NCBI GenBank assembly: GCA_030431755.1
Contig: JAUIIK010000033.1
Coordinates: 1-42,534 of the forward strand
From: Chloroflexia bacterium
GTDB taxonomy: Bacteria; Chloroflexota; Chloroflexia; Thermomicrobiales; CFX8
DNA length: 42,534 nucleotides
Reading direction: 5' to 3'
In this document: piece after piece, positions 7,454 to 16,114 of the stretch
Layout: each line of letters begins with the position of its first letter
Position numbering within the stretch: position 1 is the first letter of the stretch
Made by a program: the position numbers and the translations under genes
The notes under the pieces: model-generated
Databases searched by the model: none
The model's input: the letters and a program-made list of their open reading frames with translations, nothing else
Told to the model about the DNA's origin: nothing

Positions 7454-10405
7454 CTACCTATCGGCTTGTTCGAGGAGACCAAGTTCCGATCCCTGCACAG
7501 CGGCCGCAGTGCGTGAATTGACTTCAAGCTTGTTAAAGATCGACCGTAGATGCTGCCCGACTGTGCGTGGACTGATGTAGAGTCGCTCGCCGATCTGGCG
7601 GTCGGTTAGGCCTTCTGCAACGAGACCGAGAACTTCAATCTCTCGGCTACTGAGGCCATTGGCATTTGACAGTGGCCCTTGTGCAGCAGTTCCTAGCTTC
7701 GCTCGTACGATTTGTATACGTTCTAGTGCCGGTCTTGCTCCGAGGTTATTCAAGGTCCTTTGGGCATTGTGCAGTCGATTCCGAGCGAGCTCGGAGTCTC
7801 CGGCATTGATGTGAAGTTCGGCAAGCGCGATTTCGGTTATGGCACGTTCATACGGCGCGTGACATGCGTTCGCAAGATCCAGCGATTGTGTCAACCCTGC
7901 AGCGGCCGCATCGTGGTCATCGAGCGATGTTAGCGCCTCACCATGTGCGCGGTGGGCCCGGAGCAGCGCGACAGGCTGGCGCGGGTTCTCCGCGTGTCGG
8001 ACGGCATTAGCTCCAATATCGGCAGCCCGTTGTTTGTCGCCCGCTAGAAGGCAAAAGCGGGACTCCATGAAGGCGTGATCTGACTGACTGCGAACGCTGT
8101 CGCTCCACTCGATCCATGCCTGATGTGCGTCAATCCAGGTTCGCGCGGTGTCAAGATCGTCCTGGTCCATCGCGAGGTGGGCCGCGGTGCGCTGAATTTC
8201 CAGTGCTTGTGCAAACCAGAATCGAGAGTGTTTGGTCGAGCGTTCCGGTCCATTCGGGAATCCCTCCGCGATGTACTGGAGTGCGTTCTGTTCGTGGCCC
8301 GTGAGCCGAAAGCACTCAGCCAACGCGGGATATGCGAGGAAATAGAAAAAGACCGACCTGGACTGTGGGTCGGATTCAGCATGAATCTCATGCAAGCGCC
8401 GCCAGTTACCGTTTAACAGATACTCCGGGACGATGCAGATATCAGGTGGATCGTTGGTAACCAACGCGAGTTCATCGCGACCAAATGTCTCTAGTCGGTC
8501 GACAAGCGCGTGGCGGTAGTCTCGATCATCAGAGAAATAGGAAAGCGCTATGAAGAGCAGCTCGTAACAAGTAACGGTACCCGCATGAAATTGATACCCT
8601 GCCATCCCGAACACTTCTTGTGAGATCTCGAGGGCCCGTCGGGCTCGGTCCGGCCTTCCCAGGCAGGCATATGCCAGGCCTGCGCCCCAATGTATGACAG
8701 CTGCGTGGACGGGCCCGGAGGCTGACTCCGGGTCGAGTTGTGTAAGTGACTGCTCACTGGACTCAATGGCTTCATGGTAACGACCACGCGACGAATACCA
8801 TATCGGCATTTCGCGCCGTTCCTGTGCTGGACTGATTCTCTGGCCGGGAAGCATCGCCTGCAAATAGGCGCGGTCTTTGTCCGGCAGGTTATCTAGGATC
8901 TCGAAACCTAGATAGATATCGTCAAATCCGTCCTGTCCAGAGTAGACGAGGTTGATCCCGCGATTGCGAACTGCCACAGCCCGCAGCGGCTCGTTGGATT
9001 CGTTGATAGCGATTTGTTCAGCGTCCGTAGCGTAGCGGATTCCCTGGAGAGGGTCGGCATAGCGCATCGTTTGGGAGAGCTGGACCAAGAGCCAGCCTTT
9101 TCGTTCCGACGCCTCATCGAACATGGTTGCCAACGCAGCACGATAGCGAGATATCGCGGTACGGAGAGAATATGCTCGGTAGTAAGCGCGGTCGCCAGCC
9201 TTGATGAGCCACTCTCCGGCGCGGGAGTCGCCGGCCTGTTGGAGGTGGTGGGCGAGGGCGTCGGGGTCGGGATCGTCCTCGGTGAGAAGCGCTTCGGCGA
9301 CCCGAAGGTGCAGGGTACGGCGACGCAGTGGGAGGATCTCCTCGTACAACGCTGCGCGGATCAGGGCATGGCGGAATGCCAGCCGGCGGCCATCCGCCGA
9401 CAGCTCGACGAGCGCGACGCTGACGGCCTGTTCGGCGATGTTCAGGATTTCGCTGTCGGTGAGCTCCGCAAGACGTTGCCAGATCGCGATCTCCACGTCC
9501 TGGCCGATCACGGACGCGAAGGCGAGCGCCGCGCGCGCTTCGGGCTCGATCCGGCTTAGACGTGCCTCGATGACCTGACGGAGCAACACCGGAACGCCGA
9601 CATTGTCCAGCGTTTCGAGAACCCATGCGCCCTCCAGTCGATGCAGGATGCCGGTCTCCTCGAGCTCGCGGAGGATTTCGCCGGCATAGAACGGATTGCC
9701 GTCGGCGTGCTGCTGGAGGTGTGCCGCCAGACGCTGTTCATCGGCGGCCGCGAGCGCATAGGCGCTACGCAGCCAGGCGAGAATGGCGCTGTCATCGAGC
9801 GGCTGCAGATCGATGCGCTCGGGATTTGACTCGCGGACGATCGCCGGGAGCAGGATATAGAGTGGGTGGCCACTCTCGATCTCGTAACCCCGGTAGGTTG
9901 CTACGAGGAGCACGGGAATGCCGGCGATGGAGCGGCCGAGGAATCTCAGGAAATCCAGGCTGGCTCTATCGTCCCAGTGGATGTCTTCGAGGACGAGCAC
10001 CAGTGGCCGGTCGGCTGCGAGTTTCTCGAAGAGCGCCAAGCCCCAGGCAAACAGCTCGTCACCGCGTCCTGGGCTCGCGCCGTCGTCGAACCCTCCACTG
10101 GTGATCTCACGGAGAGAGGGGAGCCCCTCGACACGCGGGCTTGCCCGGACGATCTCCAACCAGGGTCCAAAAGGCGGGGTCGTCGTGAGGTCGTAGCAGT
10201 GGCCGGCCAGGACCAGTGCGCCACGGTCCACAGCGGCGCGCCCGAGCTCCTGGACGAGCGTCGTCTTGCCGATGCCGGCCTCGCCGCTCAGCAAGACGAG
10301 GCCGCCGTTACCGTCGAAGGTGCGCTCTAGCGCCGCATGCAGGCGCTCCTGCTCACGTTGACGGCCAAAGACTGCTGGCCCGTCGGTTGAAGGAGTGGAA
10401 GCCAT
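7454..10405 (-). CDS. LuxR-family transcriptional regulator with N-terminal AAA/STAND ATPase (LAL type)
   Basis: The 983-residue regulator has the layout of large ATP-binding LuxR (MalT-like) proteins. FGRQREQERL is followed by the Walker A GEAGIGKTT (41-49) and a Walker B with VLVLEDIHWDD. A long helical/TPR-like middle spans roughly 350-900, and the C-terminal LuxR helix-turn-helix starts at LSSREIEVLGLVAEG and contains SPRTVGQHLRSIFNKL. Such proteins sense an inducer or partner through the TPR part, switch by ATP and activate transcription from the C-terminal domain. The gene lies between the S9 peptidase (89 bp upstream) and the acyl-CoA ligase (130 bp downstream), all leftward; the ligase is the simplest candidate target. 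The ligand is unknown. The start ATG lacks a strong SD. Confidence 0.88.
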   Translation of the reverse strand: MASTPSTDGPAVFGRQREQERLHAALERTFDGNGGLVLLSGEAGIGKTTLVQELGRAAVDRGALVLAGHCYDLTTTPPFGPWLEIVRASPRVEGLPSLREITSGGFDDGASPGRGDELFAWGLALFEKLAADRPLVLVLEDIHWDDRASLDFLRFLGRSIAGIPVLLVATYRGYEIESGHPLYILLPAIVRESNPERIDLQPLDDSAILAWLRSAYALAAADEQRLAAHLQQHADGNPFYAGEILRELEETGILHRLEGAWVLETLDNVGVPVLLRQVIEARLSRIEPEARAALAFASVIGQDVEIAIWQRLAELTDSEILNIAEQAVSVALVELSADGRRLAFRHALIRAALYEEILPLRRRTLHLRVAEALLTEDDPDPDALAHHLQQAGDSRAGEWLIKAGDRAYYRAYSLRTAISRYRAALATMFDEASERKGWLLVQLSQTMRYADPLQGIRYATDAEQIAINESNEPLRAVAVRNRGINLVYSGQDGFDDIYLGFEILDNLPDKDRAYLQAMLPGQRISPAQERREMPIWYSSRGRYHEAIESSEQSLTQLDPESASGPVHAAVIHWGAGLAYACLGRPDRARRALEISQEVFGMAGYQFHAGTVTCYELLFIALSYFSDDRDYRHALVDRLETFGRDELALVTNDPPDICIVPEYLLNGNWRRLHEIHAESDPQSRSVFFYFLAYPALAECFRLTGHEQNALQYIAEGFPNGPERSTKHSRFWFAQALEIQRTAAHLAMDQDDLDTARTWIDAHQAWIEWSDSVRSQSDHAFMESRFCLLAGDKQRAADIGANAVRHAENPRQPVALLRAHRAHGEALTSLDDHDAAAAGLTQSLDLANACHAPYERAITEIALAELHINAGDSELARNRLHNAQRTLNNLGARPALERIQIVRAKLGTAAQGPLSNANGLSSREIEVLGLVAEGLTDRQIGERLYISPRTVGQHLRSIFNKLEVNSRTAAAVQGSELGLLEQADR

Positions 10406-10436
10406 GCCCGTTGCTCATCCTGAAACTATGTTGCCC

Positions 10437-10474
10437 GATGCATGCATCTTCTCCGTACAGCGGTGACTTGTCAA
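10437..10474 (-). promoter_or_regulatory. Possible promoter of the LuxR-type gene with palindrome
   Basis: On the minus strand a perfect -35, TTGACA (10474-10469), is followed after 17 bp by a weak -10, GAAGAT (10451-10446). The perfect 12-bp palindrome GATGCATGCATC (10437-10448) overlaps the -10. A weak -10 next to a palindrome fits activator-dependent or autoregulated control. Confidence 0.38.
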
Positions 10475-10494
10475 ACACTCCTCCGCCGGCGCCG

Positions 10495-12339
10495 CTAGCT
10501 ATCCAGCACGGCTCGCAGCAGGAACGCCTGGCTGCGGTTGGCGTCGTCGATGACGGTTGAGATCTTCTTGAAGCCGTGGCCTTCGCCGTCGTAGACCTTG
10601 TACTCGATGTCTTTGCCGGCCTGCTCCAGGGCTGCGGTCATGTTGTCCATCTCGGAGCGGTGGCAGACGATGTCGATGTCGCCCTGGAGGATCAAGAGCG
10701 GCCCTTGTACATCGTCGACGAAGTTGATCGGCGAGCGCTCGTCGTAAAGCTCGGAGCGCTCGCCGCCGGTGCCGCCCATCAGCTTGGCCAGGTAGTAGCG
10801 CTCGAAGACCCAGGTCTTCTCGTGGAACGACTTCAGGTTGCTGATGCCGAAGCGGGCGATGCCGGCCTTGAAGAAGTCGGGCGCTTTGGTCATGCAGATC
10901 AACGTGCTGTAGCCGCCTGCTGAGCCTCCGGTCGCGACAACCCGGCCCGGATCGACCGCGCCACGGGCGATGACCGCCTTTGCCCCCGTCACGTTGTCGT
11001 CGAGGTCGCCGCCGCCCCAGTCGCCGTAGAGCTTCTCCATGAAGGAACGGCCGTAGCCCTTCGAGCCGCGGTAGTTCGGGACGAGGACGAGGTAGCCTTG
11101 CTGGACGAGCTGCTGGATCCACGGCTGCCAGTTCTTCGGGGCCTGGCCGACCGGGCCGCCGTGGATATGGACCATCAACGGGTGTTTTCCGGGCCGGATC
11201 TCAGCCGGTTCGAAGAGCATGCCGGAGACCTTCAGACCATCGGACGCCTCCCAATTGAGCACCTCCGGCAGTTTCAGGTCGCCGCCCAGGACCGCGCCGG
11301 TCGCGCTTTGCGTGAGCTGCCGTCGGGAGCCGTCCAGGTCGACAACCCAGAGGTCGGCCGGCAGGAGCGGCGACTCGAAGACGCAGAGGATTCGGTCGTC
11401 ATCAAGCCAGGCAAGGTCGCTGTGGACTCCGGCTTCGCTGGTGATCTGGCGCGTCTTGCCATGCTCCCAGACCCAGATCTGATGCTCGCAGTCGACGCTC
11501 CGAAGGTAGGCGAGCTTCTTCCCGTTGGGCGACCAGACCGGGCGCAGATGGTCGTGGCTCTCGCTGACGAGCGCCTCGGCGTCGGAGCCGTCCGGCTTCA
11601 TCCGCCAGAGGTTGGGGTGTTCCCGGTCGCGGTCGGAGACATAGGCGATCCACTCGCTATCGGGTGACCACTGTGACCAGTTGTTCGCGACGCGCTCGCC
11701 GCCGCTGACTTCGGTCGCTGAGCCGTGGGTCGCGTCGGAGACATAGACGGCTGTCTCGTCCCAGGGCATGTCGTAGTGGGGCCAGCGCGTCCACATGAGC
11801 TGCCCGCCACCCGGCGACCAGCGTGGGTTGGCTACGAAGCCATCGTCCGAGCGCGAGCTCATCTGTCGCAAGAGCATGCCGTCGGCGGAGACGACGAAGA
11901 TATCGACATCCTCGCCGCGTTCGGCGACGAAGGCGATCCGCGCGCCGTCCGGCGAGACCGCCGGCGAGTGGTGGTTGCCCGGCGCTTCCTCGATCTGTTC
12001 CGCCGGCCCGCCGCTGGCCGCGACCTTGTGCAGCTTGCCATTGGACGCCGCGAAGATGATGTCGGCGCTGTCGGGTGTCCAGGTCAGCGGCAGGGCCTGA
12101 CGCTGATTGGGATCCGGGCCTTGCGGCGTCACGGCATCGGTGAGCTGGACCGGCAGGCCGCCGGCGGTATCGACGACCCAGAGATCGTTGCGGCCGTCGT
12201 AGCCGCGAATGTAGGCCACCTGCGTGCCGTCCGGGGAAACGCTTGGCGCTTGAATACGCGGGATCGTCGCCCAGGCTTCCGGGGCGAGGGTGGCCGACCA
12301 GCGGCCGGGTTCGTTGCTCCAATGGTTTGCGGCGGTCAA
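10495..12339 (-). CDS. S9-family prolyl oligopeptidase-like peptidase
   Basis: This 614-residue protein has a beta-propeller of WD40/TolB-like repeats in its first ~350 residues (repeated 'xWSPDGxxIAYVS' strands such as PRWSPGGGQL and PVWSPNGKKLAYL). An alpha/beta-hydrolase domain follows, with HIHGGP (oxyanion side, 391-396), the nucleophile S473 in GGSAGGYS, acid D556 in LQGDIDIV and H588 in DGEGHGF. This is the S9C/S9A prolyl-oligopeptidase or acylaminoacyl-peptidase plan. No signal peptide is visible, so it should act on oligopeptides in the cytoplasm. Translation appears to begin at TTG with AAAGGA about 8 nt upstream. A -10-like TATGAT is at 12380-12375 on the same strand. The LuxR-type gene follows 89 bp downstream. 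Confidence 0.9.
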   Translation of the reverse strand: MTAANHWSNEPGRWSATLAPEAWATIPRIQAPSVSPDGTQVAYIRGYDGRNDLWVVDTAGGLPVQLTDAVTPQGPDPNQRQALPLTWTPDSADIIFAASNGKLHKVAASGGPAEQIEEAPGNHHSPAVSPDGARIAFVAERGEDVDIFVVSADGMLLRQMSSRSDDGFVANPRWSPGGGQLMWTRWPHYDMPWDETAVYVSDATHGSATEVSGGERVANNWSQWSPDSEWIAYVSDRDREHPNLWRMKPDGSDAEALVSESHDHLRPVWSPNGKKLAYLRSVDCEHQIWVWEHGKTRQITSEAGVHSDLAWLDDDRILCVFESPLLPADLWVVDLDGSRRQLTQSATGAVLGGDLKLPEVLNWEASDGLKVSGMLFEPAEIRPGKHPLMVHIHGGPVGQAPKNWQPWIQQLVQQGYLVLVPNYRGSKGYGRSFMEKLYGDWGGGDLDDNVTGAKAVIARGAVDPGRVVATGGSAGGYSTLICMTKAPDFFKAGIARFGISNLKSFHEKTWVFERYYLAKLMGGTGGERSELYDERSPINFVDDVQGPLLILQGDIDIVCHRSEMDNMTAALEQAGKDIEYKVYDGEGHGFKKISTVIDDANRSQAFLLRAVLDS

Positions 12340-12463
12340 TGGACGGTCCTTTCTGGCGTTGCCGGTGATGGCGCATCATAGCCGACCTGCAATGCAGCGC
12401 GGGCTTCAGCACGTGTAGCTAACGACGCGTAAGGTCAATTTCGAGATTCGTGGCGATCGGGGG

Positions 12464-12500
12464 TTGACAGACGGTCACTGTACGGTTAGTATGTACATAC
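12464..12500 (+). promoter_or_regulatory. Strong rightward promoter with a 12-bp palindrome on the -10, no evident protein gene downstream
   Basis: TTGACA (12464-12469) and TAGTAT (12487-12492) are 17 bp apart on the plus strand. The perfect palindrome GTATGTACATAC (12489-12500) overlaps the -10 and the start site, as TetR-type operators do. Nothing recognisable is encoded rightward from it before the convergent KimA-like gene at 12970. Confidence 0.6.
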
Positions 12501-12969
12501 GATCCCGATGAGTTGACGGATCGACGCACCGAAGCCGGACACGAGGAGTCTGGCAGAGGATGCGGATCGGAGTCGAGAACCGGCTCCCGGCTACCCCAAA
12601 CGGACGCTCCCTCAGCGTTCGGGCCAGGAGACAGGCATCGTCGCCGGACTGCAGGCGCGCGGAAACGCACGCCAGTTCCCGAGCCAGTGGCTTCCGTCGG
12701 AGTTCTTCGGAAATCCGCGTTGGAGCCCCGGTTTGACGGACACGCGTCGACTCCTGAGCGGCCCGTCGGGATCGTACTCGTTAACCCCCGATTCCAGTCC
12801 AGCTTTCTCCTCAACCCTGTGCGATCGTCTGACCGCAACGCGCTCCACGACCACCTGCGGGAACGAAGCGGTTGGTCCCGCACCCTGTTGATGCCACCTC
12901 GCTCAGCCGGTGACCGCAAGGAACGCGGCGCCGGCTGAGCGGTAGTGGATGGCCTTGTACGCGGGTTGG
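12501..12969 (+). other. Protein-poor 470-bp stretch downstream of an orphan promoter; candidate untranslated RNA
   Basis: Open frames here (for example a TTG-initiated frame 12513-12938) have an Arg/Ser/Pro-rich, low-complexity look with no domain. I do not call a protein. The stretch ends with an 11-bp perfect hairpin, CGCTCAGCCGG (12900-12910) pairing with 12931-12941, which could close a transcript from the 12464 promoter, though no T-run follows. It does not show the conserved cores of RNase P RNA, SRP RNA or tmRNA. Alternatives are a decayed gene or a leader of unknown role. Confidence 0.3.
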
Positions 12970-15063
12970 CTATGGGATGTGAAACGGCACGTTCGTCACG
13001 ATAATGTCCGGGCGGAAGAGCAGCGCGGCTTTGAGCCGAAGCGCCGTCTGGTTGTGCAACAGATGCTCCCACCAGTGTTGCGGGACGTACTCGGGCAGGA
13101 CGACCGTCATCGTCGACTCCGGATGAACTTCCATGACCGCGTTGATATAGGCAACCAGCGGTGCGAGGAGCGAGCGGTAGGGTGATTCGATGACGACGAA
13201 CTGGCCCGGCCACTCCATCTCACGCCATTGACGCCGGAGCGACTCTTCCTCCTCCGGCTTGTCGGTAATGTGCAGCACGGTAACGTGGTCGGAGGGCGCA
13301 ATCGCCGTGGCGTAGGCGATCGCCTGGCGCGAGGGCGCGCCAAGATTCGCGACTGGGACGACCGCGCGCATATCGATCTCGCCCGGCATCAGGAGCCGCT
13401 CCGGGATAGCGTTCTCGATCTCCTGGAATTGCAGGTAGTGACGGTGAATGTGCCACATGACCCAGACGAGCACCGGGATCAGGATCAGGACCATCCAGGC
13501 CCCGACGAGAAACTTCGAGACGCCGACGACGATGGCTACGATGCCGGTTACACCAGCGCCAAGCGCGTTCGCGCTGAGACGCCACTTCCAGTTCTTGATC
13601 GTTCCCCTGGCGCGCGACCAGTAGCGGATCAACCCGGTCTGGCTCAAGGTGAAAGCGATGAAGACGCCGACGGTATAGAGCGGGATCAGGTTGGTGACGC
13701 TAGCGTCGAATACCCAGACGAGTATGCCCGCAATAGCCGCCAGCAGCAGGATGCCGCCGGTGAATGAGAGCCGGTCTCCGCGGTAGGAGAACTGCCGCGG
13801 GAGATAGCGGTCCTTCGCCAGGATCGACGCCAGCATCGGGAAGCCGTTGAACGCGGTGTTGCCGGCCAGCACCAACAGCAAGGCCGTCGAGAACTGGACG
13901 ATGAAGAAGAGCACACCGTCGCCGACGAGCGCGCGGGTGAGCAGACTGTTGACTGTCTCGACCTCGTTCGGGTCGGGGATCACACCGATCTGCCGGGCCA
14001 GGAAGCTGAACCCGACGAAGATAGTCGCGAATAGCGCGCCCATGGCGAGCAGGGTCGTTTGGGCGTTGCGGACTTCGGGTTTCTGGAAGGCCGGCACGCC
14101 GTTTGAGACCGCCTCGGTGCCTGTCAGCGCGACGGAACCGGAGGCAAATGCGCGCAGGACGATCAACACGCTCAGTGTCTGCACGCCGGTCTCCTGCTGC
14201 CATTCACCCGACCAGCCCGCCGGTGCGGTGAAGTCCGGGAGATCGCCGGCGAGGTATCGGGCCATGCCGTAGCCCAGCAGCCCGAGCACGCTGACGAGAT
14301 AGAGATACGTCGGAATCGAAAAGATCTGGCCGGACTCGCGGATACCGCGCAGGTTTACCAGCGTCATCCCGAGGATGACGACGAGCGCCACCGCGACGCG
14401 ATGGTTGTAGATGCCGGGGAACGCAGAGCTGAGCGCGGCGACACCGGCTGAGACCGAGACGGCGACCGTGAGGATGTAATCGGTCAACAGGGCCGCCGCC
14501 GCGATGAGCCCGGCCAGTGGGCCGAGGTTCTCGTGCGCGACGACGTAGCTGCCGCCGCCGTCCGGATATGCTTGGATTACCTGGAGATAGCTGATGATGA
14601 CGATGCCCAATACCATGATCACGGCCATGGTGATCGGTAATGTCAGAGACAGGGCACCGATACCGGCGATCATCAGCACGCGCATCAGCTCTTCGGTCGC
14701 GTAGGCCGAGGAGGAGATGTTGTCGGAGGCGAAGATGGCCAGGCCGCGCGGAACCCGCACCCGTTCCTCGCTTTCCGCGGAGCTGGGGATGGGGGTGCCA
14801 AGAATCAGCCGCCGCACAGGATCGATCAGCTTGCCGATGCGGGTTGCCGGCTCGGCCCTTCCATCGCTCGGCATGATGATGCCGGGCCGCAGGCGTTGGA
14901 ATCCCGGGTGGTACCCCATGCGCACGTGGCGGTCGCCGAGCTTGCTGCCCTTGACGACCTGCCGCCATTCCAGGCCGGTCTGATCGGACGCGGTGCGCTC
15001 GCCTACGGCGGGCTCGCGGCCGTTTGCTGCCCCCGGCTGTTCGCCGGTTGTGCTCGTAGCCAT
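12970..15063 (-). CDS. KimA-like (YdaO-type) APC-superfamily potassium importer
   Basis: The 697-residue protein has a cytoplasmic N-tail with GTPIPSSAESEER, then LAIFASDNISSSAYATEE (~109-126), the first broken helix typical of KimA/YdaO. About 12 membrane segments reach to ~560, and a C-terminal cytoplasmic USP-like domain from ~575 carries ESPYRSLLAPL, HNQTALRL and IIVTNVPFHI. Those C-terminal motifs are how I recognise KimA, the high-affinity K+/H+ symporter of Bacillus subtilis, rather than an amino-acid permease. In B. subtilis it is inhibited by c-di-AMP; no c-di-AMP riboswitch is obvious upstream here. The start ATG has AAGGAA 8 nt upstream. It closes the leftward cluster headed by KdpD/KdpE-type genes, which strongly suggests potassium as substrate. 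Confidence 0.8.
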   Translation of the reverse strand: MATSTTGEQPGAANGREPAVGERTASDQTGLEWRQVVKGSKLGDRHVRMGYHPGFQRLRPGIIMPSDGRAEPATRIGKLIDPVRRLILGTPIPSSAESEERVRVPRGLAIFASDNISSSAYATEELMRVLMIAGIGALSLTLPITMAVIMVLGIVIISYLQVIQAYPDGGGSYVVAHENLGPLAGLIAAAALLTDYILTVAVSVSAGVAALSSAFPGIYNHRVAVALVVILGMTLVNLRGIRESGQIFSIPTYLYLVSVLGLLGYGMARYLAGDLPDFTAPAGWSGEWQQETGVQTLSVLIVLRAFASGSVALTGTEAVSNGVPAFQKPEVRNAQTTLLAMGALFATIFVGFSFLARQIGVIPDPNEVETVNSLLTRALVGDGVLFFIVQFSTALLLVLAGNTAFNGFPMLASILAKDRYLPRQFSYRGDRLSFTGGILLLAAIAGILVWVFDASVTNLIPLYTVGVFIAFTLSQTGLIRYWSRARGTIKNWKWRLSANALGAGVTGIVAIVVGVSKFLVGAWMVLILIPVLVWVMWHIHRHYLQFQEIENAIPERLLMPGEIDMRAVVPVANLGAPSRQAIAYATAIAPSDHVTVLHITDKPEEEESLRRQWREMEWPGQFVVIESPYRSLLAPLVAYINAVMEVHPESTMTVVLPEYVPQHWWEHLLHNQTALRLKAALLFRPDIIVTNVPFHIP

Positions 15064-15097
15064 GGTTCCCGTTCCTTGTCGCCAGCGAGCAGTGCGC

Positions 15098-15385
15098 TTA
15101 GCGCGCTGTCCGTTTGACGAACGTGAGTCTCAAATCATCGGCCCGGAAGCGGACATAACTGTCCAAACCCCATTCCCGGGCGATGTCCTGGGCACATCGA
15201 ATGAGGGCCGTCGTGTTCTGATCGTCGGCTTCTCGCTGGAGGCTCAGGTCAACACGCTGCAGCCGCAGCGTGTTGGCAAGTGCCCGGCAGGTGCCGTTGA
15301 CGACGTTGGATACGTCTGGATTCGGGCGCGTCCTGCCAGGCTCCGATAGCTGCGCCCATTCGTGTTGAACTCGTTCTTCACGCAT
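15098..15385 (-). CDS. Small uncharacterised protein in the KdpDE-KimA cluster
   Basis: A 95-residue soluble protein that I do not recognise. It has a polar N-terminal ~25 residues, then a probable alpha/beta unit, and a basic C-terminus (LRLTFVKRTAR). No signal peptide, membrane segment or cysteine pair is seen apart from two isolated cysteines. Its ATG is 3 bp after the stop of the 70-residue membrane protein and its stop is 34 bp before the KimA-like start, so it is very likely translated as part of the operon. A modulator of the transporter or kinase is a reasonable guess only. Confidence 0.6.
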   Translation of the reverse strand: MREERVQHEWAQLSEPGRTRPNPDVSNVVNGTCRALANTLRLQRVDLSLQREADDQNTTALIRCAQDIAREWGLDSYVRFRADDLRLTFVKRTAR

Positions 15386-15388
15386 CGT

Positions 15389-15601
15389 CTAGCTCTCCGA
15401 TATCTGTGATGAAACATCCGGGTCAGATCTGCCGGCCTGTCCGTAGGACGCGCCCTGCGGATCCGACATGCGGGCAGCGCGTTCGCGCCGTTCTCGCCGT
15501 TCGCGGGCGCGGTAGGCGAGGACGCCGTAGCGGCTAAGCACTCCCAGATAGAGCAGCCCCATGATGGCCAGAAAGAGGACGACATCCAGGTATGCGCTCA
15601 T
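15389..15601 (-). CDS. Small single-pass membrane protein in the KdpDE-KimA cluster
   Basis: The 70-residue product starts with one hydrophobic helix (residues ~5-24, VVLFLAIMGLLYLGVLS). An extremely basic/charged juxtamembrane run follows (RARERRERRERAARM), then a polar tail. Its ATG overlaps the stop of the lone receiver gene by 4 bases (15598-15601), and the 95-residue gene follows after 3 bp, so translation is coupled on both sides. By size, topology and setting it recalls KdpF, the one-helix subunit that stabilises the Kdp pump, but there is no sequence basis for homology. It may instead be a small regulator or stabiliser of the KimA-like transporter. Confidence 0.68.
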   Translation of the reverse strand: MSAYLDVVLFLAIMGLLYLGVLSRYGVLAYRARERRERRERAARMSDPQGASYGQAGRSDPDVSSQISES

Positions 15602-16008
15602 TGTCCGTTCCTCGCTACGGGCTGCCGGTCGGCGGACAGGTCCGGCGTTGCAACCGTTATCCGTCGGACCAGCTCATCGATCGCAAACGGCTTGTTCAGG
15701 CATGCGTCGGGCCGGAGCTGCGGCTCCGGCTCGAGCGGCCCGTATGCCGCTGTGATGACGATCGTGCGCAGGCGCCGTTCATCGCGCGAGGTTGCCCAGC
15801 GCACGAGATCCCAGCCGCTACCGTCCGGCAATCCAAGGTCGACGACGATGACTTCGACAGCGGTGCTGCGCAGTACCTCGTACGCCGCGGCCAGCGAGCC
15901 GGCTGCGTGGGTGGGAAATCCGCAGCTCTGCAATCCTTTGGCGAGGATCGCCTGCAGCCGCGCATCGTCCTCAACGATCAGCACTGTCGTGTCAGCTGTT
16001 GCCTGCAT
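15598..16008 (-). CDS. Stand-alone response-regulator receiver domain
   Basis: The 136-residue protein is a single CheY-like receiver: VLIVEDD (acidic pair D14/D15), phospho-acceptor D57 in VVDLGLPDGSGWDLV, a T in IVITAAY and the conserved lysine in LNKPFAIDEL. The ~20-residue tail is too short for an output domain. It sits between KdpE (106 bp upstream, with its own possible promoter in the gap) and the small membrane protein gene (4-base overlap). Single-domain receivers act by protein contact or as phosphate sinks. Here it may compete for phosphate from the KdpD-like kinase or act on the neighbouring small proteins or transporter. Confidence 0.82.
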   Translation of the reverse strand: MQATADTTVLIVEDDARLQAILAKGLQSCGFPTHAAGSLAAAYEVLRSTAVEVIVVDLGLPDGSGWDLVRWATSRDERRLRTIVITAAYGPLEPEPQLRPDACLNKPFAIDELVRRITVATPDLSADRQPVARNGQ

Positions 16009-16078
16009 ACTCGTCGGCTCTCTGCAAAACCGGATCTCCGGTACAACAGCCCAACGGTACGGCCAGGCGTGTCAGCGA

Positions 16079-16107
16079 GATATCAGGATGTCCGGGGCAG
16101 GTATCAA
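16079..16107 (-). promoter_or_regulatory. Possible internal promoter for the receiver/KimA half of the cluster
   Basis: On the minus strand TTGATA (16107-16102) and GATATC (16084-16079) are 17 bp apart in the 106-bp gap between KdpE and the lone receiver gene. It would start near 16072, leaving a ~64-nt leader. Confidence 0.4.
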
Positions 16108-16114
16108 GGAACCG

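Noticed and set aside
12419-13213. A minus-strand 264-codon frame and a plus-strand 141-codon frame (12513-12938)
   Set aside because: Both are Arg/Ser/Pro-rich without domains; the first runs into the KimA-like coding region in another frame. I left the stretch as possible untranslated RNA.
12970-15063. Generic amino-acid permease
   Set aside because: The APC fold alone would allow it, but the SPYRS / HNQ / VPFH C-terminal motifs and the KdpDE neighbours fit KimA-type potassium importers better.
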